The notes under the pieces: generated by a model
The model's input: only the letters and a program-made list of their open reading frames with translations
The model's database searches: none
What the model was told of the DNA's origin: nothing
Position numbers and translations under genes: made by a program
Part shown: piece after piece, positions 17,659 to 26,542 of the stretch
Layout of the letters: the number at the start of each line of letters is the position of its first letter
How positions within the stretch are numbered: position 1 is the first letter of the stretch
DNA from: Mesorhizobium onobrychidis
GTDB lineage: Bacteria; Pseudomonadota; Alphaproteobacteria; Rhizobiales; Rhizobiaceae
Assembly: GCF_024707545.1 (NCBI RefSeq)
Contig: NZ_CP062229.1
Coordinates: forward strand, 3,763,501-3,827,500
Direction of reading: 5' to 3'
DNA: 64,000 nt

Positions 17659-18465
17659 TCATGCTCTCGCCGCCGCAATCGTCGCCGCCACCAGCGCCTC
17701 GTCGGTCACGGTGTTGCGGTACTCGCGGTCGAGGTCGGTGCCGCCCATGCCGACATGGGGGTTGCGGTAGCGCATGGCGCTCGGCACGTCCTTGAGTGCT
17801 GCGAAGTGCATTTCAGTCAGTCCGGTTTTTTCCAGCACCTCGGCGATGTTCCTGGGGTCGAGCCCGCCGCAGCCGAGAATGATGATGCGCTTCCCCGCCT
17901 GCCGGACGAGGTCCGCCAGCAGGGCCATGCCTTCCAAAGCGGTGTCGCGCTGGCCGCTGGTCAGCACGCGGCCGACCTTGCTGCGGATCAGCGCTTCCAG
18001 CGCTTCGGCCGGAGCGCGCGTCATGTCGAAGGCACGGTGGCAGGTGACGTTCAAAGGCCCTGCCGCCTGCACCAATTCGCTCATGCGCTTTTCGTCGATG
18101 GTACCGTCGGCGTTAAGGCAGCCGACGACGAAACCGGCCACGCCAAGCTCGCGCAGCGCGCGCACATCGGCGAGCATCGAGCTGTATTCGGCGTCGCTGT
18201 AGAGAAAATCGCCGCCGCGCGGCCGCACGATGACGTGGAACGGAATCGTCGCCAGTTCGAAGGCTGCGCGCACGGTGCCGAAGCTTGGCGTGATGCCGCC
18301 CTCAACGAGGCTGGCGCACAGCTCGACCCGGTCGGCGCCCGCTGCTTGGGCGGCGAGCAGGCCGTCTATGCCTTCGACGCAGATTTCGATCAGCGGCAGG
18401 CGAGGGCGTTCGGTGTCGGTCACAGGGCGATCCGTTGCTGATTTCAAGACGTGCAGCCCTAGCAT
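17659..18465 (-). CDS. cutC: CutC family protein
   Basis: A TIM-barrel protein of the CutC family, long linked to copper homeostasis, although that role is disputed. Of 268 residues the conserved core begins at LIEICVEGIDGLLAAQAAGA, followed by RVELCASLVEGGITPS and VIVRPRGGDFLYS. CHRAFDMTR and RVLTSGQ are also typical. A GTG at 18423 is an alternative start that removes a nonconserved leader. Its promoter lies back to back with that of the AhpD-like gene. Confidence 0.85.
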   Translation of the reverse strand: MLGLHVLKSATDRPVTDTERPRLPLIEICVEGIDGLLAAQAAGADRVELCASLVEGGITPSFGTVRAAFELATIPFHVIVRPRGGDFLYSDAEYSSMLADVRALRELGVAGFVVGCLNADGTIDEKRMSELVQAAGPLNVTCHRAFDMTRAPAEALEALIRSKVGRVLTSGQRDTALEGMALLADLVRQAGKRIIILGCGGLDPRNIAEVLEKTGLTEMHFAALKDVPSAMRYRNPHVGMGGTDLDREYRNTVTDEALVAATIAAARA

Positions 18466-18554
18466 CGGGCTCCTTGCCGCGAAAGCCGGAACTATTGGCT
18501 CAACGCGACGGGTCGTTGCCGTTTGCTTGCTGCCGATTCCTCACTTGACACATT

Positions 18555-18597
18555 CATAACTGGTGAGTTATGCGTCAATTCATAACCGATCAGTTAT
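18555..18597. promoter_or_regulatory. Two tandem ATAAC-N6-GTTAT operators
   Basis: ATAAC-N6-GTTAT occurs at 18556-18571 and again at 18582-18597, 26 bp centre to centre. The first copy extends to CATAACT/AGTTATG. A TTGACA -35-like box stands at 18545-18550, so the first copy would cover the -10 region of a promoter reading toward the AhpD-like gene. The form suits a TetR- or MarR-type repressor; no such gene is adjacent. Confidence 0.6.
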
Positions 18598-18670
18598 TGT
18601 TTTGCATAGACGGCGCGACATCCGGCTCGGCAGAACGCACCCGCACAAAACACGTCTGAAGGAGACCACC

Positions 18671-19126
18671 ATGCAAGCAAGGCTGAAAAACCCTGTGCTT
18701 CTCATTCCCGGCGCCCTGCAGGCGCTGCTCGCGCTGGACAAGTCGACTGAAACGGCTGACCTGCCCTATGTGACGCGTAAGCTCGTCCATTTGCGAGCCA
18801 GCCAGATCAACGGATGCAGCGTCTGTATCGACATGCATGCGCGCGAATTGAAGAAGGCCGGCGAAAAGGATGAGCGCGTCTTCACCGTATCCGCCTGGCG
18901 GGAGACGCCGTACTTCACCGACGCCGAACGCGCGGCACTTGCGCTTGCCGAGGCAACAACCCGGCTTTGCGACCGGCCGGACGCGGTGCCGGACGCGATC
19001 TGGGACGAGGCCGCCCGGCACTATGACGAGAAGGCGCTTGCCGCTCTGGTGGTTCAGATTGCCCTGATCAACGCCTTCAATCGCCTCAACGCCGCCACCA
19101 GGCAGATGGTCGGCGCCTGGGGGTGA
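18671..19126 (+). CDS. Carboxymuconolactone decarboxylase/AhpD-like protein
   Basis: A 151-residue AhpD-fold protein. The redox motif is CSVCIDMHARE, a CxxC followed by His four residues later, as in alkylhydroperoxidase-like proteins. These proteins may reduce peroxides through a thiol couple. The ATG at 18671 follows GAAGGAGACCACC. Two tandem operators lie about 75-115 bp upstream, indicating repression by a regulator encoded elsewhere. Confidence 0.83.
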   Translation: MQARLKNPVLLIPGALQALLALDKSTETADLPYVTRKLVHLRASQINGCSVCIDMHARELKKAGEKDERVFTVSAWRETPYFTDAERAALALAEATTRLCDRPDAVPDAIWDEAARHYDEKALAALVVQIALINAFNRLNAATRQMVGAWG

Positions 19127-19180
19127 GCCGGACCGGCTGCCGATATGCCGTGGCACATGTCTCGTTTTCGCGGCGGCGCA

Positions 19181-20089
19181 TCAGATCCGCAAATTGTGCG
19201 CGTTCGCGCGCACGAAGTCGATGAAGGCCCGCAGCTTGGGCGGGACGAGTCGGCGGCTGGGATAATAGAGGTGGAGCGGTTCGTAGGTCGGACAGAAAGG
19301 CTCCAGCACCTTGACCAGCGCGCCTGAGGCGAGAAGTGGCGCGGCGAGGCCTTCGACGGCGAAGGCCAGGCCAAGCCCTTGCGCGGCGGCTGTGATGCAA
19401 AGCGGAAGTGTGTTCACGACCAGGCGTGCGTCCGGCGTGAACTCGACCTGGCGTCCATTGACGAGAAACTCCCACGGCGAGATGGCGCGGGTGCGGGTGA
19501 AGGCGAAGGCGATGCAGCGGTGGGCGGCGAGGTCGGCCGGCCGCTTCGGCGTGCCATTGCGCGCCAGATAATCCGGGCTCCCCAACACGACCGTCTGCAG
19601 CGGCCCGCCCAGACGCGCGCCGATCATATCTTTCTCGAGAAGCTCGCCGATCCGCAGACCGGCATCGAAGCCCTGAGCAGCGATATCGACGAAATTGTCG
19701 TCGAAGATCAGGCTAAGCCGCACGTCCGGGTAAGCGTCCATGAACGGCCCCATCAGCGGCTCGATCAGCAGCGGCGCGGCGATCCACGGCAGGCTCAGGC
19801 GCAGCGTGCCGGCGGGGCGATCGCGGGTCTCGCGCAGCGCCGCGCCTGCCGCCCAGATCTCTTCGGCCGCTGGGCGCACGTGGTCGAGATAGTGGGCGCC
19901 GGCTTCGGTCAAGCCAACGCTGCGGGTCGTGCGGTTGAGGAGCCGCACCCCCAGACGCTCCTCGAGCCCCTTGACGGCTTCGCTCAACGAGGCCGGGGCG
20001 ACGCCGAGTTCGGCCGCGGCGCGGGTGAAGCTCTTGGCCTCAGCGACCTTCACGAAGGCGACGATGCCACTGAACTGGTCGAGGCGCAT
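19181..20089 (-). CDS. LysR-family transcriptional regulator
   Basis: A 302-residue LysR regulator with an N-terminal winged helix (about 5-64; FTRAAAELGVAPASLSEAVKG) and a periplasmic-binding-like ligand domain (about 90-295). LNRTTRSVGLTEAG is the typical wing segment. It is divergent from the SnoaL/hydrolase/SnoaL trio, with a 127-bp shared control region, and most likely regulates it. Confidence 0.85.
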   Translation of the reverse strand: MRLDQFSGIVAFVKVAEAKSFTRAAAELGVAPASLSEAVKGLEERLGVRLLNRTTRSVGLTEAGAHYLDHVRPAAEEIWAAGAALRETRDRPAGTLRLSLPWIAAPLLIEPLMGPFMDAYPDVRLSLIFDDNFVDIAAQGFDAGLRIGELLEKDMIGARLGGPLQTVVLGSPDYLARNGTPKRPADLAAHRCIAFAFTRTRAISPWEFLVNGRQVEFTPDARLVVNTLPLCITAAAQGLGLAFAVEGLAAPLLASGALVKVLEPFCPTYEPLHLYYPSRRLVPPKLRAFIDFVRANAHNLRI

Positions 20090-20216
20090 TGTGAGGATAT
20101 TCCAAATAGCCTTGTCGAACTATACGGGTTTTTCCGGTGAACAAAAAGCCTCATGTTGGGTCCGACGAATGGGCATCGCTGTTGCGACGGCTCGAACAGG
20201 CAAGGAGACAGGACTG

Positions 20217-20720
20217 ATGACCAGGCTCGCTTCGCTCGCCGCCGGCGCTCTCCTGGCCGCGTCCGCCGCCCCCGCGAGCGGCGGTCCTCAGGAAGACCGC
20301 AACATCCAGCTGATCAAGGACTATTACGCAGCTTACGCGACCGGGAACCCGGAGGCCGTCCGGCCCTTTCTCGCGCCCGACATCGTGTGGCGCATTCCCG
20401 GCCATCATCCGCTGGCCGGCGACAAGCGCGGGCCGGAGGAAGTGGTCGCCTTCTTTCGTGGCCTGGCCGACGGCAAATTCAAGGCTGAGCCGATCTTCTT
20501 CCAGGCGCAAGGCGATCTCGTCGTCGACATCCATCGCGGCTGGTCGAACGTCGGCTCAGGTCCCGAGATCGACCAGCTCTACGCCCTGATGTTTCGCATC
20601 AAGGACGGCAAGATCGCCGAGGCACAGAATTTCTTGACCGACATGTACCAGTCGGACGCCTTCTACTGGACGCACTACCCGCTGAAGCCGCTGCCCGGCC
20701 GACTGGCGGACGACCGCTGA
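20217..20720 (+). CDS. Exported SnoaL-like (NTF2-fold) protein
   Basis: A 167-residue protein with a signal peptide (about 1-21, cleavage after APASG) and a SnoaL-like fold starting IQLIKDYYAAYATGNPE. WRIPGHHPLAGDKRG and a beta strand with IKDGKIAEAQNF complete the family pattern. Members range from isomerases to proteins with no known activity. The ATG at 20217 follows CAAGGAGACAGGACTG. It is first of three co-directional genes whose products all carry export signals. Confidence 0.75.
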   Translation: MTRLASLAAGALLAASAAPASGGPQEDRNIQLIKDYYAAYATGNPEAVRPFLAPDIVWRIPGHHPLAGDKRGPEEVVAFFRGLADGKFKAEPIFFQAQGDLVVDIHRGWSNVGSGPEIDQLYALMFRIKDGKIAEAQNFLTDMYQSDAFYWTHYPLKPLPGRLADDR

Positions 20721-20782
20721 GACGGCGGCCTCCCTAAATCCGTCGCGCCGCGTTTCTCGCTCCAAGCCAAAGGAGACTTGCG

Positions 20783-21763
20783 ATGTTGAAAATCCTGACG
20801 CTAGCCGCGGCCACCGCCGTCGCGCTCGGCTCCAGCGCCTTCGCCGCACCGCGCGTCGAGCGCGTCACTTTCGCCTCGCACGGTGAGCAGATCGTCGGCG
20901 ATCTCTATCTGCCCGAGGATATGGACCCGGCGAAAGCTCGGCCCGCGCTGGTCGTGACCGGCGCATGGATGACGGTGAAGGAACAGATGGCCGCCCGCTA
21001 CGCCCGCGAGATGGCCGACCGCGGATTCGTCGCCTTGACCTTCGACTTCCGCGGCTGGGGCGAAAGCGGCGGCGCACGTCGCCAATACGAGGATCCCGGC
21101 ACCAAGATCGCCGACATCGAAGCGGCGGTCGCCTATCTCGCGACCCGGCCCGAGGTCAGCAAGGACCGCATCGGCGGGCTCGGCATTTGCGCCAGCTCCG
21201 GCTACATGGTCACTGCCGCCGCTAAAGATGCCGCGATCAAGTCGGTCGCCCTCGTTGCGCCCTGGCTGCACGATGCCGAGGTGGTCGAGCAGACCTATGG
21301 CGGCAAGGACGGCGTCGCGCAGCTCGAAGCTGTGGGCGATGCAGCCGAGGCTGCGTATCGCAGCACCGGCAAGCAGGTATTCCTGCCCGCCGCGAGCCTG
21401 ACCGACGATCGCGCGATCATGTTCAAGGTGCCCTATTACACCGAGCCCGGTCGCGGCATGATCCCGGCCTGGCGCAACGAGGCCGATCCGGCCTTCTGGC
21501 GCGGCTGGCTGATGTTCGACGCAATCCAGGCTGCTCCGCGCCTGCATCAGCCCTTTCTGATGGTACACAGCGAGGTGGCTGCCATCCCGCAGGGTGCGCA
21601 CAAATTTTACGCCGGGCTGACCGGGCCGAAGCAGGGGCTGTGGCTCGACAACGTCACCCAGTTCGACTTCTACGACCGGGCCACGCCGGTCAAGGCCGCG
21701 AGTGATGCCGCCGCCGCGCACTTCAGCGCCACGCTGGGCAGTGCAGGGGAGGCGGGGCAATGA
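20783..21763 (+). CDS. Exported alpha/beta hydrolase with cysteine at the nucleophile elbow
   Basis: A 326-residue protein with a signal peptide (cleavage after SAFAA) and an alpha/beta hydrolase fold. FDFRGWGESGG marks the oxyanion region. The elbow reads GLGICASSGY, so Cys replaces the usual Ser, as in dienelactone hydrolase; a His at the C-terminal end is less obvious (NVTQFDFYD). The family resembles DUF-type acetyl-xylan or dienelactone hydrolases. It overlaps the next gene by 4 bp (ATGA), so the two are coupled. Confidence 0.75.
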   Translation: MLKILTLAAATAVALGSSAFAAPRVERVTFASHGEQIVGDLYLPEDMDPAKARPALVVTGAWMTVKEQMAARYAREMADRGFVALTFDFRGWGESGGARRQYEDPGTKIADIEAAVAYLATRPEVSKDRIGGLGICASSGYMVTAAAKDAAIKSVALVAPWLHDAEVVEQTYGGKDGVAQLEAVGDAAEAAYRSTGKQVFLPAASLTDDRAIMFKVPYYTEPGRGMIPAWRNEADPAFWRGWLMFDAIQAAPRLHQPFLMVHSEVAAIPQGAHKFYAGLTGPKQGLWLDNVTQFDFYDRATPVKAASDAAAAHFSATLGSAGEAGQ

Positions 21764-22320
21764 ACCGCGTCACCCGCCGGTATGTCCTTGCCTCGGCAGT
21801 CTTCGCCGCGACGCTTGCCGCCACCTCGGCGTTGGCCTTGAGCGCCTCGCTGTCCGCGGCTGCGCTGACGGTCGAAGACAGGAACGCCATCGCCGAGGCA
21901 GTGGCGGGGGTCGGCCTCTATGCCGACCTGCGCGAATGGAACCGGGTCAAATCCTGTCTCGCGGCTCGCGTCACGACCGACTATACGAGCCTTTTCGGTG
22001 GCGAGGTCGCGACCAGCGACCGCGACGCGTTGATTGCTCGGTGGCAAGGCCTTCTGCCGGGCTTCGACGCCACCCAGCACCTCATCACCAACATCGTTGT
22101 CGAAGGCGCGGGCAACGATGCCATCGCGCGCAGCCATGTCCGCGCCACCCACTGGATCGACACCCGGTTCTGGACGGTCGGCGCCAGCTATCTCCACCGG
22201 CTGGTGCGGACACCGGAAGGCTGGCGCGTCAGCGCCATCGCCATCCGCCGCCTGTACGAGGAGGGCGACCGCGCCGTGCTGGCCGCCGCAGCGGACCGGG
22301 TGAACGCGGCGGCGAATTGA
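21760..22320 (+). CDS. Exported SnoaL-like_4 protein
   Basis: A 186-residue NTF2-fold protein with an N-terminal signal (RR followed by a hydrophobic stretch to about residue 36). The fold begins EDRNAIAEAVAGVGLYADLR, and HLITNIVVEG and ATHWIDTRFW are typical. It overlaps the hydrolase stop by 4 bp. The set may act on one extracellular or periplasmic substrate, but nothing shows which. Confidence 0.72.
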   Translation: MNRVTRRYVLASAVFAATLAATSALALSASLSAAALTVEDRNAIAEAVAGVGLYADLREWNRVKSCLAARVTTDYTSLFGGEVATSDRDALIARWQGLLPGFDATQHLITNIVVEGAGNDAIARSHVRATHWIDTRFWTVGASYLHRLVRTPEGWRVSAIAIRRLYEEGDRAVLAAAADRVNAAAN

Positions 22321-22351
22321 GCAGCCGGCTGGAAGCCACCACTGTTGCCAG

Positions 22352-22786
22352 CTACTGGCGCAACACCGTGTTCTTAGTGCCTTCTTCGACCTGATCTATG
22401 ACCAGCAGCTTGACCGGATCGGCGCCGACATTGGTCGCCTGATGCCACTGCCCGATCATTTCGACGATGAAATCGCCTGACTTGTACGTGGTGCTCTTGC
22501 CGGTCTCGACATTGGTGACCTGAAGCGTTCCACCCTGGACATACGCATAGCGGGGAAACGGGTGCTTGTGGACCGGTAAGGTCGCGCCCGGCGCAATCTC
22601 AAAGGACGAAACCAGGACCTGCACGTTTTTCTGCGGCAGCGTTATCGGCTGGCCGGAGGCGGTTTCCGTGCGTGATGCAAGTGGAGACACGACAACCGGC
22701 GTCCCGCTGCTGTCCAGCGCCCGAGCGGCGTCTGCAAATAGCGTGGCCGCAAGCAGCAGTGTCGTCGATACCAGGATTTTTCGCAT
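22352..22786 (-). CDS. Exported cupin-domain protein
   Basis: A 144-residue protein with a signal peptide (cleavage near ARA) and a single cupin barrel. The metal-binding motifs are PVHKHPFPRYAYVQGG and GQWHQATN, giving three histidines. The start at 22786 follows GGGAGGAATC. It lies downstream of the AraC-type regulator on the same strand. Small exported cupins of this kind often have no known substrate. Confidence 0.8.
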   Translation of the reverse strand: MRKILVSTTLLLAATLFADAARALDSSGTPVVVSPLASRTETASGQPITLPQKNVQVLVSSFEIAPGATLPVHKHPFPRYAYVQGGTLQVTNVETGKSTTYKSGDFIVEMIGQWHQATNVGADPVKLLVIDQVEEGTKNTVLRQ

Positions 22787-22857
22787 GATTCCTCCCAAGC
22801 CCAGCTTCACCATCGCGCAGCAGATATTCGCGTGCAAGCATCTCCTTTCGGAAGCGC

Positions 22858-23709
22858 TCAGCCGCCTCTCCTATACATGCCAGGCGTTATGCCGCGCGTA
22901 GCCCGGAACGTGCGGGAAAGATGGCTCTGGTCGGCGAAACCTGCCGCTATCGCGGCATCGGCGAGGCCGAGCCCCTGTTCGATCAAGGAGCTGGCGCGAC
23001 GCAGTCTCCGGTCGCGGATATAGGCCGCGGGCGTCAGGCCAATCGCCCTCTTGAAATCCCGTATGACCTGGAATCGGGTGACGCGCGCGGCGTCGGCAAG
23101 CCGCTGCAGGTCGAGTTGCGAGCCAAGTTCGCTTTCGACAAGGTCCTCGTAGAGCGAGAACCTCAGTCGCGATCCCGAGCTTTCGATCTCCTCTACCCGC
23201 CCGCCCCAATCGCCATGCCGAACGATGAGATGCCTCAAGGCGACGAGCAGCGACGCCTCGGCTTTCGTTGCGTCCCGGGACGTAGAACCTTCATGCGCCG
23301 CCGCCAACGCTGCGGCGAGATCGCTGTCCTCGATGATCGCGTGCGAGAAGACCGGATCGCCATCTCCGCCCAACTCGCGGGCGAGCCCCGCCATCAGCGG
23401 CACCGACGGATAAAACGTCCGGTAGGCCCAGCCTCCATCCGCACCTTGTTCCCCGTCATGCCACTCCTCGGGGTTCACAATGGCAATGGTGCCTGCCGGA
23501 GCAAGAACGCTGTGGCATCCGATGCGGATGCGTTCGCAGCCAGCTGTAATCAAGGCGATCACATAGTTTGGATGGGTGTGCAACTCGTAGCGGTGCCGCG
23601 TGAAGCGCGCCTCGAACAGGCCAAGGTCAGGGAAACAAGGATGGCGCCAGTACTTCCTGGTCTCGGTCGCGTCCACGTCTTTCTCTCTGCTGCGGTCAAT
23701 CTGGTTCAA
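22858..23709 (-). CDS. AraC-family transcriptional regulator
   Basis: A 283-residue regulator with an N-terminal cupin-like sensing domain (HRYELHTHPNYVIALITAG) and two C-terminal AraC helix-turn-helix motifs (about 185-283; LQRLADAARVTRFQVIRDFK, then FADQSHLSRTFRATRGITPG). It is divergent from the amidohydrolase gene by about 70 bp and upstream of the cupin gene, so either may be its target. Confidence 0.85.
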   Translation of the reverse strand: MNQIDRSREKDVDATETRKYWRHPCFPDLGLFEARFTRHRYELHTHPNYVIALITAGCERIRIGCHSVLAPAGTIAIVNPEEWHDGEQGADGGWAYRTFYPSVPLMAGLARELGGDGDPVFSHAIIEDSDLAAALAAAHEGSTSRDATKAEASLLVALRHLIVRHGDWGGRVEEIESSGSRLRFSLYEDLVESELGSQLDLQRLADAARVTRFQVIRDFKRAIGLTPAAYIRDRRLRRASSLIEQGLGLADAAIAAGFADQSHLSRTFRATRGITPGMYRRGG

Positions 23710-23780
23710 GACGCCACTTGTGCGACCTTCTAATCGTGATCCCGGATCAAACCGCCCTTTGCCGGTGGAAGGAGAGCGTC

Positions 23781-24998
23781 GTGCTGCATAATGACCCCAT
23801 CGCCGCCTTGACGCCAGAGGTGATAGCCTGGCGCCACCATATCCATTCCAATCCCGAACTCGGATTCAATGAGAACGAAACGGCACGTTTCGTTGCTGAG
23901 AAACTGCGCGCCTTCGCCTTCGATGAGGTGCATGAGGGGATCGGCGGCACCGGGGTTGTCGGCGTCCTGCGCAGCGGCACGGGCACGCGCGCCATCGGTC
24001 TCCGCGCCGAGCTGGACGCGCTTCCGGTCGTGGAGAGGACCGGCTTGCCCTATGCGTCCAGGAATGAGGGCGTGATGCACGCCTGCGGCCATGACGGCCA
24101 CACCGCCATGCTGCTCGGCGCCGCCAGACTGCTCAGCCAATACCGCGCCTTCGACGGCATCGTCTACTTCATCTTCCAGCCAGCCGAAGAAAACGAAGGC
24201 GGCAGCTTGCGCATGATCGAAGACGGCGTGTTCAGGCGTTTCCCAGTCGAGGCCATGTATGCCGTCCACAACTGGCCGGGCGTCAGACTGGGGACGATCG
24301 CGGCTCGCGTTGGAGCGCAGATGGCCGCCGTCGACAATTTCGAGCTGACCTTCGAGGGTCTTGGCGCGCATGCCGCCATGCCGCAGCTCGGCGACGACCC
24401 GATCCTGGCCGCGGGCGCCTTTGTCCAGGCCGCCCAGCGCATCGTCAGCCGCTCGGTCGATCCGCAAAGCGCGCTGGTCGTCAGCCTCACCCAGATCCAT
24501 GGCGGCAATGTCGGCAACATCGTGCCGGGCAAGGTCTGGCTGCAAGGCACCTGCCGCTTTTTCGAGCCCGGTCATTCCGATCATTGCGAGAAGCTGATCG
24601 GCGAGATCGCCCGGGGCATTGCCGCAGCCCATTCGCTTAAAGCCACGCTCGACTACAAGAAGGGTTATCCGCCGCTCATCAACACGGCGATTGCCACGGC
24701 CCGCGCCGTCGAGGCAGCCGCCGCCGCCGTCGGGAGGGAGAACGTCACGACCGAGTTCAGCCCGAGCCTCGGCTGCGAGGATTTCGCCTTCATGATCCGC
24801 GAGGCAGGCGGCTGCTACGCGTGGATCGGCGTCGGCGATGTCGGTCCCGGCGAGGGGCTGCATGGCGATCGCTACGTATTCAATGACGAGATCGTGCCGA
24901 CCGTGTTGCGCTACTACGTCAATCTGGTCGAGCAGACGCTTCCGCCTCGTGAACCGTCAGAGGGAAAACTGATGGCTCAGCGAGAAGTGCCGATCTGA
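23781..24998 (+). CDS. M20-family amidohydrolase (hippurate hydrolase-like)
   Basis: A roughly 405-residue metal-dependent amidase. WRHHIHSNPELGF, HACGHDGHTAMLL and FQPAEENEGG carry metal-binding residues, and GLGAHAAMPQLGDDP is the dimerisation lid. SLGCEDFAFM provides the last ligand region. The start is probably the GTG at 23781, behind GGAAGGAGAGC; the frame back to 23718 has no family-like sequence. Related enzymes split N-acyl amino acids such as hippurate or indole-acetyl conjugates. Confidence 0.84.
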   Translation: MLHNDPIAALTPEVIAWRHHIHSNPELGFNENETARFVAEKLRAFAFDEVHEGIGGTGVVGVLRSGTGTRAIGLRAELDALPVVERTGLPYASRNEGVMHACGHDGHTAMLLGAARLLSQYRAFDGIVYFIFQPAEENEGGSLRMIEDGVFRRFPVEAMYAVHNWPGVRLGTIAARVGAQMAAVDNFELTFEGLGAHAAMPQLGDDPILAAGAFVQAAQRIVSRSVDPQSALVVSLTQIHGGNVGNIVPGKVWLQGTCRFFEPGHSDHCEKLIGEIARGIAAAHSLKATLDYKKGYPPLINTAIATARAVEAAAAAVGRENVTTEFSPSLGCEDFAFMIREAGGCYAWIGVGDVGPGEGLHGDRYVFNDEIVPTVLRYYVNLVEQTLPPREPSEGKLMAQREVPI

Positions 24999-25035
24999 AT
25001 GCGTTTCGTGGCCTGCGCGAACCAACCCGACGCAC

Positions 25036-25479
25036 TCACCCGACCGTGGCCACGAGCTGCGTTACGTGAACGGGATTTTCGAGCACTGCCTGCGCGGTAT
25101 CGGCCTGCTTTTCATCGACATGCGCCATCACCAAAATGACGCCTTGTACAACGTTCGGCTCACCCGGCTTTTTGGCAACATCGGCGAATGCCTGGAGAAG
25201 CCCACCAGCAAGGCCGCCGCAGGCTCCACCGACGAGGACCATGCCAGCCACCGCTCCGACAGGATCAATGCCGGTGGCTCCAAAAGCACCCAGGCCGATT
25301 AACAGACCAGCTGCCGCGCCAAGCGCGGCACCGCCCGGACCGCTGAGGACAGCGCCGATTTCGTCGTCGTAAGGTCCGATGACGCTGATCTGTTCGCGAG
25401 AAACTCCTGCCGCCTGAAGCGCGGCAACGGCACGCGCTGCCTGGTCGTGGGAATCGAAAAGTCTGCTGATTGTTCGCAT
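25036..25479 (-). CDS. General-stress/DUF1269-like glycine-zipper protein
   Basis: A 147-residue protein beginning with a beta-alpha-beta segment (RTISRLFDSHDQAARAVAAL) typical of YflT-like stress proteins. It then has a glycine-rich hydrophobic zipper (GGAALGAAAGLLIGLGAFG and a second one) that may insert in membrane. The start at 25479 is inferred from the conserved N terminus. Neighbours DUF1236 and DUF3606 suggest a stress-related locus. Function is unknown. Confidence 0.7.
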   Translation of the reverse strand: MRTISRLFDSHDQAARAVAALQAAGVSREQISVIGPYDDEIGAVLSGPGGAALGAAAGLLIGLGAFGATGIDPVGAVAGMVLVGGACGGLAGGLLQAFADVAKKPGEPNVVQGVILVMAHVDEKQADTAQAVLENPVHVTQLVATVG

Positions 25480-25552
25480 TTGACACTGCCCATAGCATAG
25501 TCGCCCGCCGCTCGTTTCGAAGCGGCGGGCGTCTCCTCCCCAAGTCATTCGG

Positions 25553-25852
25553 TCAATCGATGATTTTGACGATCCTGCGTGTGCCTGGATCAACAAGAAC
25601 GGTCCGGTTGTCGACGACAACGTAGCGATACTCGACGTCGGGAACTTCATGAAGCTCGACCGTGTCGGGCAGCGTTGAGCCGATATTGAGCTCCAGCCCA
25701 AGGAGGTTCACCGATGCGAGCGGCTGCTTTTTCACATACTCCCTGATGACGGTCTCCTGCTCAGGCGCAATGATCACGTCCTGAGCGGCAGCGGCGCCGA
25801 TACCCGCCAGTAGCAAAAATCCCGCGGCTGCAGTGAAAAGATGCATTCTCAT
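25553..25852 (-). CDS. DUF1236 family exported protein
   Basis: A 99-residue protein with a signal peptide (to about AAAQ) and one DUF1236 unit: EQETVIREYVKKQPLASV, then VPDVEYRYVVVDNRTVLVDP and a final RRIVKIID. The family is common in Rhizobiales and its role is unknown. An AGGAGG ribosome site precedes the start. It runs in the same direction as the stress-type gene 73 bp downstream. Confidence 0.82.
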   Translation of the reverse strand: MRMHLFTAAAGFLLLAGIGAAAAQDVIIAPEQETVIREYVKKQPLASVNLLGLELNIGSTLPDTVELHEVPDVEYRYVVVDNRTVLVDPGTRRIVKIID

Positions 25853-26168
25853 AAGTGCCTCCTTATGTGATGTGAATGTAACCCCTTTGCGCTGGACGCA
25901 TCCGCACCTTGCTTACTCAAACCTGAGGCAGCCGCAAACGTTCCTTTGGCTGGGCTTCGGTCCGAACCGGGAGGTCTTTCCGTAGGACCTAAGTCTGACG
26001 TGTCGCGCGCAATGGGTCCGGCTATCGAGCCGCCCGGAACCGCGACCGCTCGCACTCGTTCGCCGCAAGTTCAGGAGGAGCTCATGGAGAGGAGTGTCCA
26101 CCACCCTCATCCAGCCTGTTTCCAACCGACATTCAGACCCCGTGTTACGCTTCGCCAGGAGAAAGGAA
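25853..26168. other. Intergenic region, no confident gene
   Basis: A divergent control region between the DUF1236 and DUF3606 genes. A strong AGGAGGAGCTC-ATG at about 26074-26086 opens a frame that would overlap DUF3606, but its product has no protein-like composition. Confidence 0.4.
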
Positions 26169-26360
26169 ATGGCCGACAACAAGTGCAATCGAGACTTCCT
26201 CGACCACGACCGCCTGTCGGTCGACGAGTACTACGAGGTGGAACATTTCGCGCGAGAAAATGGCGTTTCGCCCAGCCAGGTCAGTAAGCTGATCAAAAAG
26301 AACGGTAACGATCGAATGACCCTTACTCAAGCGGTGAGAGCATTGCGCGACCGGAAGTGA
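26169..26360 (+). CDS. DUF3606 family small protein
   Basis: A 63-residue protein matching DUF3606 in form: an N-terminal basic segment, then DYYEV-like VDEYYEVEHFARENGVS, and LTQAVRALRDR at the end. These small proteins are frequent in soil alphaproteobacteria and look like DNA-binding helices, though no function is proved. The ATG follows CCAGGAGAAAGGAA. Confidence 0.8.
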   Translation: MADNKCNRDFLDHDRLSVDEYYEVEHFARENGVSPSQVSKLIKKNGNDRMTLTQAVRALRDRK

Positions 26361-26542
26361 AAGATACGCCGCACCTTCCTCTGCGATGGGCGATCATGCG
26401 TTGCACCATCTGTGCCGGGGGGAGATCGAAAGGATCGGAGTTGGCGCGTCATGACTTGCTGCCTCGCTCGACGAGGCCGTGGCGCTTACCCAAAAAAACC
26501 GCTGGCTGCGGTTTCCGTCCCGCCTGTAAGCCCTAAGTTCCC

